Origin: UBA4416 sp040386075
GTDB taxonomy: Bacteria > Bacteroidota > Bacteroidia > B-17B0 > Aurantibacillaceae
Length of the DNA: 64,000 bases
Direction: 5' to 3'
Assembly (NCBI GenBank): GCA_040386075.1
Contig: JAZKGE010000001.1
Span: forward strand, 1-64,000
Made by a program: the position numbers and the translations under genes. A model generated the notes under the pieces. The model had not been told where the DNA came from and did no database searches. It saw only the letters and a list, made by a program, of their open reading frames with translations. Shown piece after piece: positions 52,101 to 60,149 of this stretch. Every line of letters begins with the position of its first letter. Position 1 is the stretch's first letter.

Positions 52101-52212
52101 GAAATTCCCGAACACCTAAATAATTAAATCCTATCGCACCAAACAAAATGATGATGATAGAAAAAACGGTGACTAATACCGGCCGCTTTACACTTAACGA
52201 TGCTAAATCCAT
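49111..52212 (-). CDS. RND efflux transporter permease (HAE1/AcrB-like)
   Basis: 1033 residues, normal length. N-terminal helix 'SVKRPVLVTVFSIIIILFGAI'. Two large periplasmic loops and 12 helices, with the TM4 proton-relay acids in 'GLVVDDGIVVTENIF'. The C-terminal region 'GLVTKNGILIIEFTNQLRERG' is the second conserved RND motif. HAE1-type pumps export hydrophobic compounds, dyes, detergents or antibiotics; the substrate is unknown. It starts 1 nt after the adaptor stop. Confidence 0.95.
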   Translation of the reverse strand: MDLASLSVKRPVLVTVFSIIIILFGAIGFNYLGVREFPSIDPPVITVRTSYTGANADVIQSQITEPLEKAINGIDGIRTLSSSSNQGSSIITVEFNLSSNLEAAANDVRDKVSQAVRQLPQDIDAPPVVSKADANSDAIISMTLVSDTRSLLEVSDYAENVIAQNLQTISGVSNVQIWGQRRYCMRIRLKPDRLAAYNLTPLDVKQALDRENVDLPAGKIEGNTTELTVNTIGRLSTVPEFEAMIVKENDNNIVRLRDVAKVELGAENEETILKESGTPMVGLGLVPLPGANYIDISDEFYKRYELLKKDLPKDYTINIALDNTRFIKKSITEVAETLIIALILVILIIFLFFRDWLIAFRPLIDIPVSLIGAFFIMYMMDYSINVLTLLAIVLATGLVVDDGIVVTENIFKKLEKGMAPKEAAIEGTREIYVAVIVTSLTLAAVFMPVIFLEGFVGRLFREFGVVIAGAVLISAFVSLTLTPMLNAKLVRKDPTKKSKFYLWSEPFFVGLDNWFKNSVTNFLQKRWWALIILCISTGAIFFFGSQLKSELSPLEDRNWLRMLVTMPEGTSFESTDALMDRVSKFVGDSVEEKQVCLTVTAPGFAGSGAVNTGFVRLALSQSEDRERTQEQIANYITKNLSQFPEGKVFVIQEQSISSGGGPKGAMPVQFVLQNNDFNKIREKLPKFMELVSKNPTFQGSDVNLKFNKPELIVEINRDKAKTMGVSIADVAQTIQLALSGQRFGYYIKGDKQYQVVGQVNRENRDDPNDIKDLFVKNDKGEMIQLDNIITVIERSSPPQLYHYNRYQSATVQAGLAPGKTIGDGIDEMNKIADQILDDSFTTSLTGASRDFSESSSNILFAFVLALVLIYLLLAAQFESFVEPFIIMLTVPMALSGALFSLWYFNETLNIYSQIGMIMLIGLVTKNGILIIEFTNQLRERGMKVREALIEASTARLRPILMTSLATMLGALPIAMALGAGSKSRMGMGIVIIGGLLLSMVLTLFVIPAIYSFLVKDKKEDAIVKEIKDDENAI

Positions 52213-52213
52213 A

Positions 52214-53281
52214 TTAGTTAACTGATTTTAATAATTTTAATTCCGAATCTTTTTTGATCGATAATAAACCTGTGGTAATAACTGTATCTCCTGCTTGCAA
52301 ACCATCAACGATCTGTATCTTATCATCCGTGCGAACGCCTATAGTTACGACAGCTTCAGTAGCAATGCCATTTTTAGCAACAAATACTTTTTGTCCCTTT
52401 AAAGTAGGTATCACACATTGCGTTGGCACCATCAATGCGTTCTCGGTCTTGCCTAAATTGGCATACACTTTCACAAAGCTACCAGGGTAAAATAACTGAT
52501 CGCCATTATAAGCAGCTCTTGCTTTAATGGTTTTTGTCATTTCATCTACTCTTGGCTCAATAGCATAAATAGTAGCCTTGTATTGCTCTTTAATACTGGT
52601 ATTCTCGCTAGAGAATTTTACTTCGATACCTTTATTAAATAAAGCACTGTATTTTTCAGGAACAGAAAATTCAACATACAATGGCTTTACCTGTACCAAA
52701 GAAACGATCGGTGAACTGGTATTCACATAAGAACCTTCACTGATATTTTTTAATCCAATAACACCGGTAAATGGAGCAACAATACTTGTTTTGGCTAATT
52801 GCGCCATAATGTATGCCTGGTCGGCTTTTAAAGAACTCAACTCATTGGCTTGTATATCCAACTCTTCTTTGCTGATCCCGTTAATAGTTATTAATTTATT
52901 AAGTCGTTCCAGTTTCTGTTCAGATAAGCTGATCTGGGTTTTAGATTTCATTAACTGAGCCTGCAGATCAGCATCGTTCAATCTTACCAGAATACTGCCT
53001 TTATTTACGGTTTCACCTTCTTTAAAATAAATAGCGGTGATCTTTCCTCCTACTTCAGGAATGATATCAATTTGATTCAGAGCACCGATCTTACCTGTGG
53101 CAAACACATCGTTATCAAACACTACGGGTTTTACCACATAATAATTAACAGCTGAAGGCCCTTTAGGTTTTCCCTTAGCAGCTGCGGCGGCATCTTCTTT
53201 GGGTGCAAAGAAAATAAACTTAGATGCTACTACTAATGCAATAACAACTACAATGATGATCCAGTTTGGTATTTTTTTCAT
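52214..53281 (-). CDS. RND efflux periplasmic adaptor subunit (MFP)
   Basis: 355 residues. An N-terminal membrane anchor (~5-26, 'WIIIVVVIALVVASKFIFF') with an Ala/Lys-rich linker; then a lipoyl-like half-motif ('GGKITAIYFKEGETVNKGSIL'), a helical hairpin (~110-155), the second lipoyl half ('TSIVAPFTGVIGLKNISEG') and beta-barrel and membrane-proximal domains. It links the permease to the TolC-like channel. It lies 20 nt after the marR stop. Confidence 0.93.
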   Translation of the reverse strand: MKKIPNWIIIVVVIALVVASKFIFFAPKEDAAAAAKGKPKGPSAVNYYVVKPVVFDNDVFATGKIGALNQIDIIPEVGGKITAIYFKEGETVNKGSILVRLNDADLQAQLMKSKTQISLSEQKLERLNKLITINGISKEELDIQANELSSLKADQAYIMAQLAKTSIVAPFTGVIGLKNISEGSYVNTSSPIVSLVQVKPLYVEFSVPEKYSALFNKGIEVKFSSENTSIKEQYKATIYAIEPRVDEMTKTIKARAAYNGDQLFYPGSFVKVYANLGKTENALMVPTQCVIPTLKGQKVFVAKNGIATEAVVTIGVRTDDKIQIVDGLQAGDTVITTGLLSIKKDSELKLLKSVN

Positions 53282-53301
53282 AAACAGTATTTTATTTTAA
53301 T

Positions 53302-53808
53302 CTATACTTTATCAGAAGCTACGGTCTTTTTTTTTCGGCCTGTTTTTTTATAATTAAAGAACAAATCAGTAGCCGGTAATGTTTTTAAATTTGTTGACAG
53401 TTGACATAATACTTTGTTAAATGTAGCCTGTTCCTCTTTTGACACATTGGAAAATATTTCGGCATCAATGTTATTAAAAGCATTTACAATTTCGGCTGTT
53501 TGCTTTGATCCCTTTTTGGTTAAGACTATAAAGTGTTCTCTTCTATCTTCAGGGTTCACATTTCTGTCAACAAAACCAACTTTAATTAAGTGATCGATCA
53601 CTTTAACCATAGCTGTTTTATCAATTGCAAGGTTATTACAAATAAATTGTTGATTGCAGCCATTGTGCTCATTTAAAAAGAAAAGAATGGAATAATATCT
53701 TTCAATATCAAGACTTTCGAGGCTTTTACTCAAAACACTGTAATATAATTTAGAAAGGATAAGTGCTTTGGTGCCAACAGAAAGCTTTGAATAATTAGTA
53801 GTAGTCAT
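53302..53808 (-). CDS. MarR-family transcriptional regulator
   Basis: 168 residues with a winged-helix core. Recognition helix near 'NLAIDKTAMVKVIDHLIKVGF', wing in 'DRNVNPEDRREHFIVLTKKG', the conserved MarR Asp/Arg pair. It has a basic C-terminal tail ending in 'KKTGRKKKTVASDK'. First gene of the efflux operon, so a ligand-released repressor of the pump is the simplest model. A 10-bp inverted repeat covers its promoter. Confidence 0.9.
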   Translation of the reverse strand: MTTTNYSKLSVGTKALILSKLYYSVLSKSLESLDIERYYSILFFLNEHNGCNQQFICNNLAIDKTAMVKVIDHLIKVGFVDRNVNPEDRREHFIVLTKKGSKQTAEIVNAFNNIDAEIFSNVSKEEQATFNKVLCQLSTNLKTLPATDLFFNYKKTGRKKKTVASDKV

Positions 53809-53825
53809 TTAAAACAGTTTAATTC

Positions 53826-53854
53826 TATAATAGTTGACAAATGTAACTATTATA
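53826..53854 (-). promoter_or_regulatory. marR-operon promoter covered by a 10-bp inverted repeat (probable MarR operator)
   Basis: TATAATAGTT (53826-53835) and AACTATTATA (53845-53854) are perfect inverted arms with a 9-nt spacer. The exact -7 element TACATTTG on the minus strand (53845-53838) lies between and at the edge of the arms. The marR start is 29 nt downstream. A repressor bound here would block RNA polymerase. Confidence 0.75.
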
Positions 53855-54033
53855 TAAGTTCATAATTGCATTTAACGCTTTTTAACTTTACTAAAAAAGT
53901 CAGCATTAATCCATTTAAAAACAGGGAAGTTTGTGCCAAACAGGCTTATAATAATAGCTTATCGGTTAAGAACCTAAGCAAATATTTCTTAACTTTATGG
54001 TAGCATTTGTGTTATACATAAAAGTAAAAGATC

Positions 54034-54471
54034 ATGAAATTTTATTCAACCTACGCTATAGAACAATTTGGCAAGCACATTCACGGTGATGTACAAGCTT
54101 TTAACTGGCTAATAGATAATAATTACCGTGAATTAATAGCAACATTAGATGCCATACGCGACGACAAAAAAGCATTCCAATTTTTAATCGACGGAAAATT
54201 CTTTGAACTGGCAGCATTTGCTAATGCAATTTGGGACGACAGTAAAGCATTTAAATTTTTAATAGACCAAAAAGCGTTCGACTGGGCTGCCTGTGCTAAC
54301 TTTATAAATGGCGATGATAAAGCCGAAGCTGCATTAAGAAGAGGTGGAAAAGCTCATTTTGTGGCTTTGGCACATGCGATCCTGGGACGTATCCATGAAG
54401 ATGGCGATAGAAACACTTCTCCTACCGGTGTTATTAAAAATATGTTGGATTTTAAAAAAGCTTTTAAATAA
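54034..54471 (+). CDS. hypothetical protein built of 25-residue helical repeats
   Basis: 145 residues, no signal peptide. Units start at residues ~19, 44, 69 and 94 with the pattern DxKAFxFLIDxKxFELAAxANAIxD. The Ala-Phe pair recurs at exactly 25-residue spacing (A22, A47, A72; A97-Glu in the last unit). This looks like a small alpha-solenoid. I recognise no named family. It is 5 nt upstream of the next small gene. Possibly a binding scaffold. Confidence 0.65.
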   Translation: MKFYSTYAIEQFGKHIHGDVQAFNWLIDNNYRELIATLDAIRDDKKAFQFLIDGKFFELAAFANAIWDDSKAFKFLIDQKAFDWAACANFINGDDKAEAALRRGGKAHFVALAHAILGRIHEDGDRNTSPTGVIKNMLDFKKAFK

Positions 54472-54476
54472 ATTTT

Positions 54477-54710
54477 ATGCGCGTTATTGATACCATTCCC
54501 CACCCTTCTATCAGCATTTCTATTTTTCAAATGAATGATAAATTCATTGTGAAGTTCGAAGCCGGCCCAATGGAACAGTCGTTTAAATTTCATACCGAAG
54601 ACGTAAAATCCGTTGAAGGGTTAAAGAAATTGGTGAACGAGGTATTTATTGAAAAGGTGCGCGCACGCTTCAACGACATGTTCATGCAAATGAAAGAGGC
54701 TCAGGTTTAA
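54477..54710 (+). CDS. small hypothetical protein
   Basis: 77 residues. N-terminal beta strands ('MRVIDTIPHPSISISIFQMN', 'KFIVKFEAGPMEQSFKF') and a C-terminal helix ('VEGLKKLVNEVFIEKVRARF'), suggesting an alpha/beta fold. No family recognised. Being 5 nt after the repeat protein gene, it likely belongs to the same transcript and may be functionally linked. Confidence 0.6.
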   Translation: MRVIDTIPHPSISISIFQMNDKFIVKFEAGPMEQSFKFHTEDVKSVEGLKKLVNEVFIEKVRARFNDMFMQMKEAQV

Positions 54711-54728
54711 GTCTATTTTTAGAATTTT

Positions 54729-54812
54729 GGCGTGTTCCTGCGGGCCGGGCTTTCCGCTACAATCTTTTTGTAAGAGGGAGGCAAAAAGGAGTTCCATTAC
54801 AATCCCTCACGC
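54729..54812. repeat. intergenic element with inverted ends (dispersed-repeat-like)
   Basis: It begins GGCGTG (54729-54734) and ends CACGC (54808-54812), which are inverted. Inside is CTTTTTG (54764-54770) with CAAAAAG (54782-54788), and two related blocks, TTTCCGCTACAATC and GTTCCATTACAATC. It is GC-richer than its surroundings. I recall GGCGTG..GGGCCGGGCTTTCCGCTGCAATC elements as common dispersed repeats in Bacteroidota, from memory only. Confidence 0.55.
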
Positions 54813-54899
54813 GAGAGCATATTTCAAATTCGAAGCTAAAGTTTCACCGTACATTTTAGTATATTTACATCCTGTAATTCATCATTTAAAATAACATTT

Positions 54900-55664
54900 G
54901 TGTTTAAATTTATTGGAGCCATTATTGGCTATTTCTTTTTAGGTAAAACATTTTTTGGAGCTGTTATCGGATTTTTAGTAGGTTCATTCATTGATAACTT
55001 TGCTTCAGTAAGTGCTAAGGTTAAATCAGGTGGCGGAAGTACGGAAGACATTTTCAATTATTACAAACAACACGCCTCAGGCAAAAGTGATTTTGCCACG
55101 ATGTTAATTGCTTTATCAGCTGCTGTAATGCGTGCTGATGGAAAAGTCATAAAAGCAGAACTGGACTTTGTTAAATCATTTTTCTCTCAGCAATTTGGTC
55201 CAAATTTTTCGGTAGCACATTTACAAACACTCAAACATTTTGTGGAAGGTGGCGAAATTCCTTTAGAGCAAATATGCGGTGATATTAAATTGCGCACACA
55301 AGTGGAAGTACGCATTCAATTATTACATTATTTGTTTGGAATTGCAAAGGCAGACGGACATGTATCGGATCTGGAAATAAGGGTTATTGATCGTATCGCT
55401 AATTTATTGGGAGTGCCGCATGCCGATTTTGAAAGCTTAAAGAATATGTTCTACCGTGATACGAATTCGGATTACAAAATATTAGGTATTGAAAGTACAG
55501 CAACTGAAGAAGAGATCAAAAAAGCTTATCGTGCCATGGCTATACGTTATCACCCTGATAAAGTTGCTTCAATGGGCGAAGAATATCAAAAAGGTGCGCA
55601 GGAGAAATTTCAAAAAATACAGGAGGCTTACGAGAATATCAAAAAGCAAAGAGGTATCAATTAG
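54900..55664 (+). CDS. TerB-like and DnaJ domain co-chaperone (DjlA-like)
   Basis: 254 residues, GTG start at 54900. An N-terminal glycine-rich hydrophobic hairpin ('FIGAIIGYFFLGKTFFGAVI') is followed by a TerB-like helical domain (~60-175, 'AAVMRADGKVIKAELDFVK', 'AKADGHVSDLEIRVIDRIA') and a C-terminal J-domain with the HPD motif ('YRAMAIRYHPDKVASMG'). DjlA-like proteins stimulate DnaK at the membrane. Its stop overlaps the next gene's GTG. Confidence 0.87.
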   Translation: MFKFIGAIIGYFFLGKTFFGAVIGFLVGSFIDNFASVSAKVKSGGGSTEDIFNYYKQHASGKSDFATMLIALSAAVMRADGKVIKAELDFVKSFFSQQFGPNFSVAHLQTLKHFVEGGEIPLEQICGDIKLRTQVEVRIQLLHYLFGIAKADGHVSDLEIRVIDRIANLLGVPHADFESLKNMFYRDTNSDYKILGIESTATEEEIKKAYRAMAIRYHPDKVASMGEEYQKGAQEKFQKIQEAYENIKKQRGIN

Positions 55665-56206
55665 TGACTGCGAAGAAAAATATCTTAGCAATTTGTGGTA
55701 GTACAAGAGAAAATTCTGCCAACAAAGATATTATTGAGATCATTACAAAATTGGGGCAAGAACAATTTACTATTACAAATTTCGATATTTCAACATTACC
55801 ACATTTTAATCAGGACCTCTCCAATGAAAATGTTCCGACTTCTGTGATTGAATTTAGAGAAGCTATTAGTAAAGCAGATAGCGTTTTAATTTGCACACCT
55901 GAATACGTTTTTAGTTTGCCCGGTATTTTAAAGAACGCTATTGAATGGACGGTTTCAACCACCATATTCTCTGATAAAACAACCGCATTAATAACTGCCT
56001 CCAGCTCAGGAGAAAAAGCTCATGAGTCGTTATTGTTAGTCATGAATACATTGGGCATAAAAACTAATACAGATCTATGCTTATTGATCTCAGGTGTAAA
56101 ATCAAAATTGAATATGCAGGGAGAAGTGATCGATCCTGTTTTAAATGAGCAATTACAGAGATTGGTAGCTACCATTGCAGATTCAGAAAAAAATTTGTAT
56201 CTTTAA
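55664..56206 (+). CDS. NAD(P)H-dependent FMN reductase-like protein
   Basis: 180 residues with a GTG start overlapping the previous TAG. Flavodoxin-like fold: the FMN phosphate loop 'ICGSTRENSANKDI', and 'CTPEYVFSLPGILKNAIEW', typical of the NADPH-dependent FMN reductase family. Substrate could be FMN, quinones or azo compounds. Translationally coupled to the TerB-DnaJ gene. Confidence 0.85.
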   Translation: MTAKKNILAICGSTRENSANKDIIEIITKLGQEQFTITNFDISTLPHFNQDLSNENVPTSVIEFREAISKADSVLICTPEYVFSLPGILKNAIEWTVSTTIFSDKTTALITASSSGEKAHESLLLVMNTLGIKTNTDLCLLISGVKSKLNMQGEVIDPVLNEQLQRLVATIADSEKNLYL

Positions 56207-56229
56207 TTAAAGCTAGAAAAGCATAATTA

Positions 56230-56655
56230 ATGGTTAAATTAATGGATAGCATAACTTCTTCAGAAGAAGTCACCATTCTTGACACAAGAGTAGTTGAAGC
56301 CTTTACTCTTAAGTGGCGAAGTGACGGTATTTTGCATTCACATACCTCCAGTAATTTAGAATTTAACGTTAATTCGCTCAAAAAATTCAACGTGGTTATG
56401 GGAGAAATGGTGAATTATAAGAAAGTGCCGTTATTGATCACCTTTGATGAATTTGCTATTCCTCCTTTAGAGACCCGTGTGTTTTGGGCCGAAAAAGACT
56501 CTTGTCCATGGTCATCCGCCGACGCATACATTACTGCCACATTTGGACACAAATTGATAGGAAATTTTTATTTAAAATTTAATAAACCCGGCAGGCCAAC
56601 TAAAATGTTTGTTTCCGAGAAAGAGGCCGCAAGGTGGTTGAAGAGTTTTATATAA
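56230..56655 (+). CDS. STAS/SpoIIAA-like hypothetical protein
   Basis: 141 residues. Alternating strands and helices with 'GILHSHTSSNLEFNVNSLKKF', 'KVPLLITFDEF' and 'SSADAYITATFGHKLIGNFY', resembling the STAS-like proteins seen in Bacteroidota (recently grouped as DUF7793, as far as I recall). Such folds can be targets of SpoIIE phosphatases or kinases, and two SpoIIE proteins are in this window, though the link is speculative. Its stop is 1 nt from the convergent hydrolase gene. Confidence 0.6.
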   Translation: MVKLMDSITSSEEVTILDTRVVEAFTLKWRSDGILHSHTSSNLEFNVNSLKKFNVVMGEMVNYKKVPLLITFDEFAIPPLETRVFWAEKDSCPWSSADAYITATFGHKLIGNFYLKFNKPGRPTKMFVSEKEAARWLKSFI

Positions 56656-56656
56656 A

Positions 56657-57490
56657 CTACGCTGTTTTACTTTCCTGTTTTATAAACCAAATAATATCCT
56701 TGTACGCTTTCTTCCTCTTATTTAAGAATTGGAAGATCATTCCAACGTGCCGTTTTCCTTTTACAATTACCAGCGGAGCGTCCGGTTGATAAGGTTGCAG
56801 AGCTTTCAAAAAATCAGTGGTTCCGTTCATAATTGTAGGAACGGTTTTGGTTCCCACAAACAGCAAAAAAGGCGGCATACCTTTATGGAAATGAAAAATG
56901 GGCGATCCTTTTTTCCAGGTTTCAGGATCCTTAGAAAAAAGGGAATAATACCTGGCACTATAATCTGTTTTAGCATTAGCTAAATATGAATACATATCTA
57001 ACCCAAAAGCATCGATCAAAATTGTTCCTCTTACAGGATTTTTAATTTTTAGTTTATCAAAATAACTATCGTCCGTGGCGATCAAAGCCGCTAAATGGGC
57101 ACCCGCCGAATGTCCTGAAACAAATATGTTATTGGTATCCCCTTTATACTGACTTATATTTTGTTTTACCCACTTAACCGCCATAGCCGAATTAACGGCC
57201 AAACTATCATAGGTTGCATTAGGACTTAAACGGTAATTAATGATCACAGTTACAACTCCTTTCTTGGCAAAACCCTTTCCAAAGAATTTGTAAATGGTTT
57301 TTTTTCCTCTTACCCAGTTTCCACCGTGTATAAACACCAATACAGCTTTTGGTTTATCTACTTTTCGTGGAGAATAAACATCCAGCTTAAGATCATGTTC
57401 AGCATTGTAAACAATATTTTTGTGGCGCGAGACACAACCAACCGTGAGCAGGAAAAACAAAAACAGGCAAACAAACGAAGTATATCTCAT
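56657..57490 (-). CDS. lipoprotein alpha/beta-hydrolase (esterase-like)
   Basis: About 277 residues from the ATG at 57490. Lipobox LTVGC after a hydrophobic segment. The oxyanion motif is 'VFIHGGNW', the nucleophile elbow is 'FVSGHSAGAHLAAL', and the catalytic His is in 'KGKRHVGMIF'; the acid is probably in the 'FVGTKTVPTIMNG' region. Fits the BD-FAE/hormone-sensitive-lipase-like family. Probably an outer-membrane or periplasmic-face esterase; the substrate is unknown. Confidence 0.85.
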   Translation of the reverse strand: MRYTSFVCLFLFFLLTVGCVSRHKNIVYNAEHDLKLDVYSPRKVDKPKAVLVFIHGGNWVRGKKTIYKFFGKGFAKKGVVTVIINYRLSPNATYDSLAVNSAMAVKWVKQNISQYKGDTNNIFVSGHSAGAHLAALIATDDSYFDKLKIKNPVRGTILIDAFGLDMYSYLANAKTDYSARYYSLFSKDPETWKKGSPIFHFHKGMPPFLLFVGTKTVPTIMNGTTDFLKALQPYQPDAPLVIVKGKRHVGMIFQFLNKRKKAYKDIIWFIKQESKTA

Positions 57491-57551
57491 ATAATTACAT
57501 GCATTCAAAACTTATACCTGTATTTACGATAAATACAATAAAAGAGATTGA

Positions 57552-59975
57552 TTACATCACCACTTTTAATTTAGCGTATTTCAATAACAGGTTCTTTTCT
57601 CCTGAATCTCTGAATAGTATGCTGGCTTTAGCATTAGGATAAACGCCTTCAATGACAGTTATTTCACCGATACCAAATTTCTCATGCTCCACTACACTTC
57701 CTACTCTCAAATCGGCATTTGCTCTGTTATCAACCGGTGTATTGGTTTCTGCCATCCGTTTTGCTAAAGGGATCAGTTTTTTAGGCGGAGCAAAATTAAT
57801 TTGCTTTGGCTCCGGCTTTCCAAAGCCAATGGTTTTCTCTCCAAAGTTTGGAGAAGTTTTAGGCTCATTAAAGTTGTTGCGGTATTTATTGAATGTATCG
57901 TCGTTGAATTTTTTAGCGGTTGGTTCTTCCGGAAAGTCAACGCAACTCTCATCCAATTCATCAATAAAACGGCTTGGCTCACAATAAATAATATTTCCAA
58001 AACGGTAACGCGTTGTCGCAAAACTAATCGTTGCTTTTTTCTCGGCACGTGTAATAGCAACGTAAAATAAACGACGTTCTTCTTCCAATTCGCTACGGCT
58101 ATTCAATGCCATTTGCGAAGGGAATAGATTTTCTTCCAATCCAACAATATGAACGTAAGGGAATTCCAATCCTTTAGAAGCGTGTATCGTCATCATCGAA
58201 ACACGATCAGCATCCTTCTCGTCATCCTTTTCTTTGTCCACATCTGTTAACAATGTAATTTCCTGCATGAATTCATCCAGCGTCTTTAATGTGGCACTTT
58301 GTTCGGGCGCATCAAATAATTCTGTGGGTCCTGTCTCCGTAGGATTAAACATCGCATCTTTTAATTCTTCTTCCTGTGGTGTTCGCTCCTGCTCCACAAA
58401 ATCTTTGATCCCATTCAATAATTCCTGTATATTTTCATAACGACTAACTCCTTCGGGTGTTTTATCGTGATATAAGTCTTTTACAACTCCACTGGTAACC
58501 GCAATGTGGTTAGCACATTCAAAAGCATCCTTGTATGGGATCATTGCCGAAAAGGTTTTGATCAGCGTTGTGAATTCAGAGATTTTTGCAGCGGTTCCAC
58601 TATTGATCCCGATATTAAAATCCTTTAAATTATCCAATACATGCCACATACTGATATCGTGTTCCATGGCAGCCAGCATTACTTTATCAATAGTTGTCTG
58701 ACCAATGCCACGTGTTGGATAATTGATGATCCGTTTTAACGATTCATCATCATTATGATTGATCGACAATCTGAAATAAGATAGGGCATCCTTGATTTCT
58801 TTGCGTTGATAGAAAGAAAGTCCGCCATAAATTTTATAAGGGATATTCAATCTTCTTAAGGCCTCCTCAAACGAACGCGATTGCGCATTGGTACGGTATA
58901 AAATAGCAAACTCCTTATAGTGTGCCTGCTGCGTATAATGCGTTTCATAAATAGCTGCCGCTACTTTTTGCCCTTCTTCGTTATCGGTGTTTGATTTAAT
59001 TATTTTGATCTTCTCACCTTCTTCGTTATCTGTAAAGATATTTTTTTTGAACTGATCCTTATTAATTGCAATGACCGCACTGGCTGCTTTTACTATATGT
59101 TGCGTGCTTCTGTAATTCTGTTCAAGTTTAAATGTTTTGAGGTCCGGATAATCTTTTTCGAAGTTTAAAATATTTTGAATATTGGCGCCGCGGAACGAAT
59201 AGATACTTTGTGCATCATCGCCCACTACACATATATTTTGAAAGCGCGCTGCTAGTTGCTTCACAATAACATATTGCGAAAAGTTTGTATCCTGGTACTC
59301 ATCCACTAAAATATACTTGAACTTGCTTTGATACTTGATCAAAACATCGGGGAAATCACGCAATAAAATATTTGTGTTGAACAAAAGATCGTCAAAATCC
59401 ATGGCGCCCGACTTAAAATTGCGTTTTTGATAGGCTAAATAAACCTGCCCTAATAACGGTTTATTAGATGCGCGGTCTTCTGCTTGCGTAACGGGATTAT
59501 TAGAATATTGTGCTGCGGAAATAAGGCTATTTTTAGCCGATGAAATTCGATTCAGTACCAACGATGGCTTGTAAACCTTCTCATCCAGGTTCAGTTGTTT
59601 TAAAATATCTTTAATAACGCCTTTACTGTCATCAGTATCATAAATAGTAAAATTAGCTGGATACCCCAATTTTTCAGCCTCAAAACGCAATATTTTGGCA
59701 AAGATAGAGTGGAATGTTCCCATCCAGATATTCTTTGCTTCTTTGGTCCCAACGATCTTAGCGATACGTTCTTTCATTTCACGCGCCGCTTTATTGGTAA
59801 AGGTCAGGGATAATATGTTAAAAGCATCTGTGCCCTTTTGCATGATATGGGCAATGCGATAGGTCAGTACACGGGTCTTTCCTGAACCCGCACCTGCAAT
59901 GATCATTACCGGACCATCGGTAGTTTCGGCAGCCATTCGCTGCACAGGATTCAATTCGTTTAAATATTCACTCAT
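57552..59975 (-). CDS. UvrD/PcrA-type ATP-dependent DNA helicase
   Basis: 807 residues. SF1 motifs: Q 'LNPVQRMAAETTDGP', I 'GAGSGKTRVLTYR', Ia 'TFTNKAAREMKER', II 'DEYQDTN', III 'VVGDDAQSIYSFRGA', IV 'EQNYRST', V 'MTIHASKGLEFPYV' and VI 'RLFYVAITRAEKKA'. The C-terminal tail ('VEHEKFGIGEITVIEG') is the PcrA-type Tudor-like domain. Acts in nucleotide excision repair, replication restart and transcription-coupled repair. A perfect -7 element is 6 nt from the start codon. Confidence 0.94.
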   Translation of the reverse strand: MSEYLNELNPVQRMAAETTDGPVMIIAGAGSGKTRVLTYRIAHIMQKGTDAFNILSLTFTNKAAREMKERIAKIVGTKEAKNIWMGTFHSIFAKILRFEAEKLGYPANFTIYDTDDSKGVIKDILKQLNLDEKVYKPSLVLNRISSAKNSLISAAQYSNNPVTQAEDRASNKPLLGQVYLAYQKRNFKSGAMDFDDLLFNTNILLRDFPDVLIKYQSKFKYILVDEYQDTNFSQYVIVKQLAARFQNICVVGDDAQSIYSFRGANIQNILNFEKDYPDLKTFKLEQNYRSTQHIVKAASAVIAINKDQFKKNIFTDNEEGEKIKIIKSNTDNEEGQKVAAAIYETHYTQQAHYKEFAILYRTNAQSRSFEEALRRLNIPYKIYGGLSFYQRKEIKDALSYFRLSINHNDDESLKRIINYPTRGIGQTTIDKVMLAAMEHDISMWHVLDNLKDFNIGINSGTAAKISEFTTLIKTFSAMIPYKDAFECANHIAVTSGVVKDLYHDKTPEGVSRYENIQELLNGIKDFVEQERTPQEEELKDAMFNPTETGPTELFDAPEQSATLKTLDEFMQEITLLTDVDKEKDDEKDADRVSMMTIHASKGLEFPYVHIVGLEENLFPSQMALNSRSELEEERRLFYVAITRAEKKATISFATTRYRFGNIIYCEPSRFIDELDESCVDFPEEPTAKKFNDDTFNKYRNNFNEPKTSPNFGEKTIGFGKPEPKQINFAPPKKLIPLAKRMAETNTPVDNRANADLRVGSVVEHEKFGIGEITVIEGVYPNAKASILFRDSGEKNLLLKYAKLKVVM

Positions 59976-59981
59976 TTGCTA

Positions 59982-59989
59982 CAAAAATA
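59982..59989 (-). promoter_or_regulatory. -7 element TATTTTTG of the UvrD-like gene
   Basis: On the minus strand TATTTTTG (59989-59982) ends 6 nt before the ATG at 59975, giving a leader of zero to two nucleotides. Confidence 0.5.
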
Positions 59990-60091
59990 CACATTAATGC
60001 CTGTTTTTACGACGGAGATTTTTAAATTTTATGCTCAAAAATCCATAATTATCAGTATGAAAATAACATTTATTTAGATGAATGAGTTGCA

Positions 60092-60112
60092 AAACCAAAA
60101 ACAATTTGGTTT
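60092..60112. promoter_or_regulatory. 8-bp inverted repeat upstream of ssb
   Basis: AAACCAAA (60092-60099) and TTTGGTTT (60105-60112) are perfect inverted arms with a 5-nt spacer, 37 nt before the ssb ATG. Possible operator or short RNA hairpin. No exact TAnnTTTG element was found nearby. Confidence 0.35.
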
Positions 60113-60149
60113 GTTTGTTATGTACTAACCGGAACTAATTAAAAAGAAA

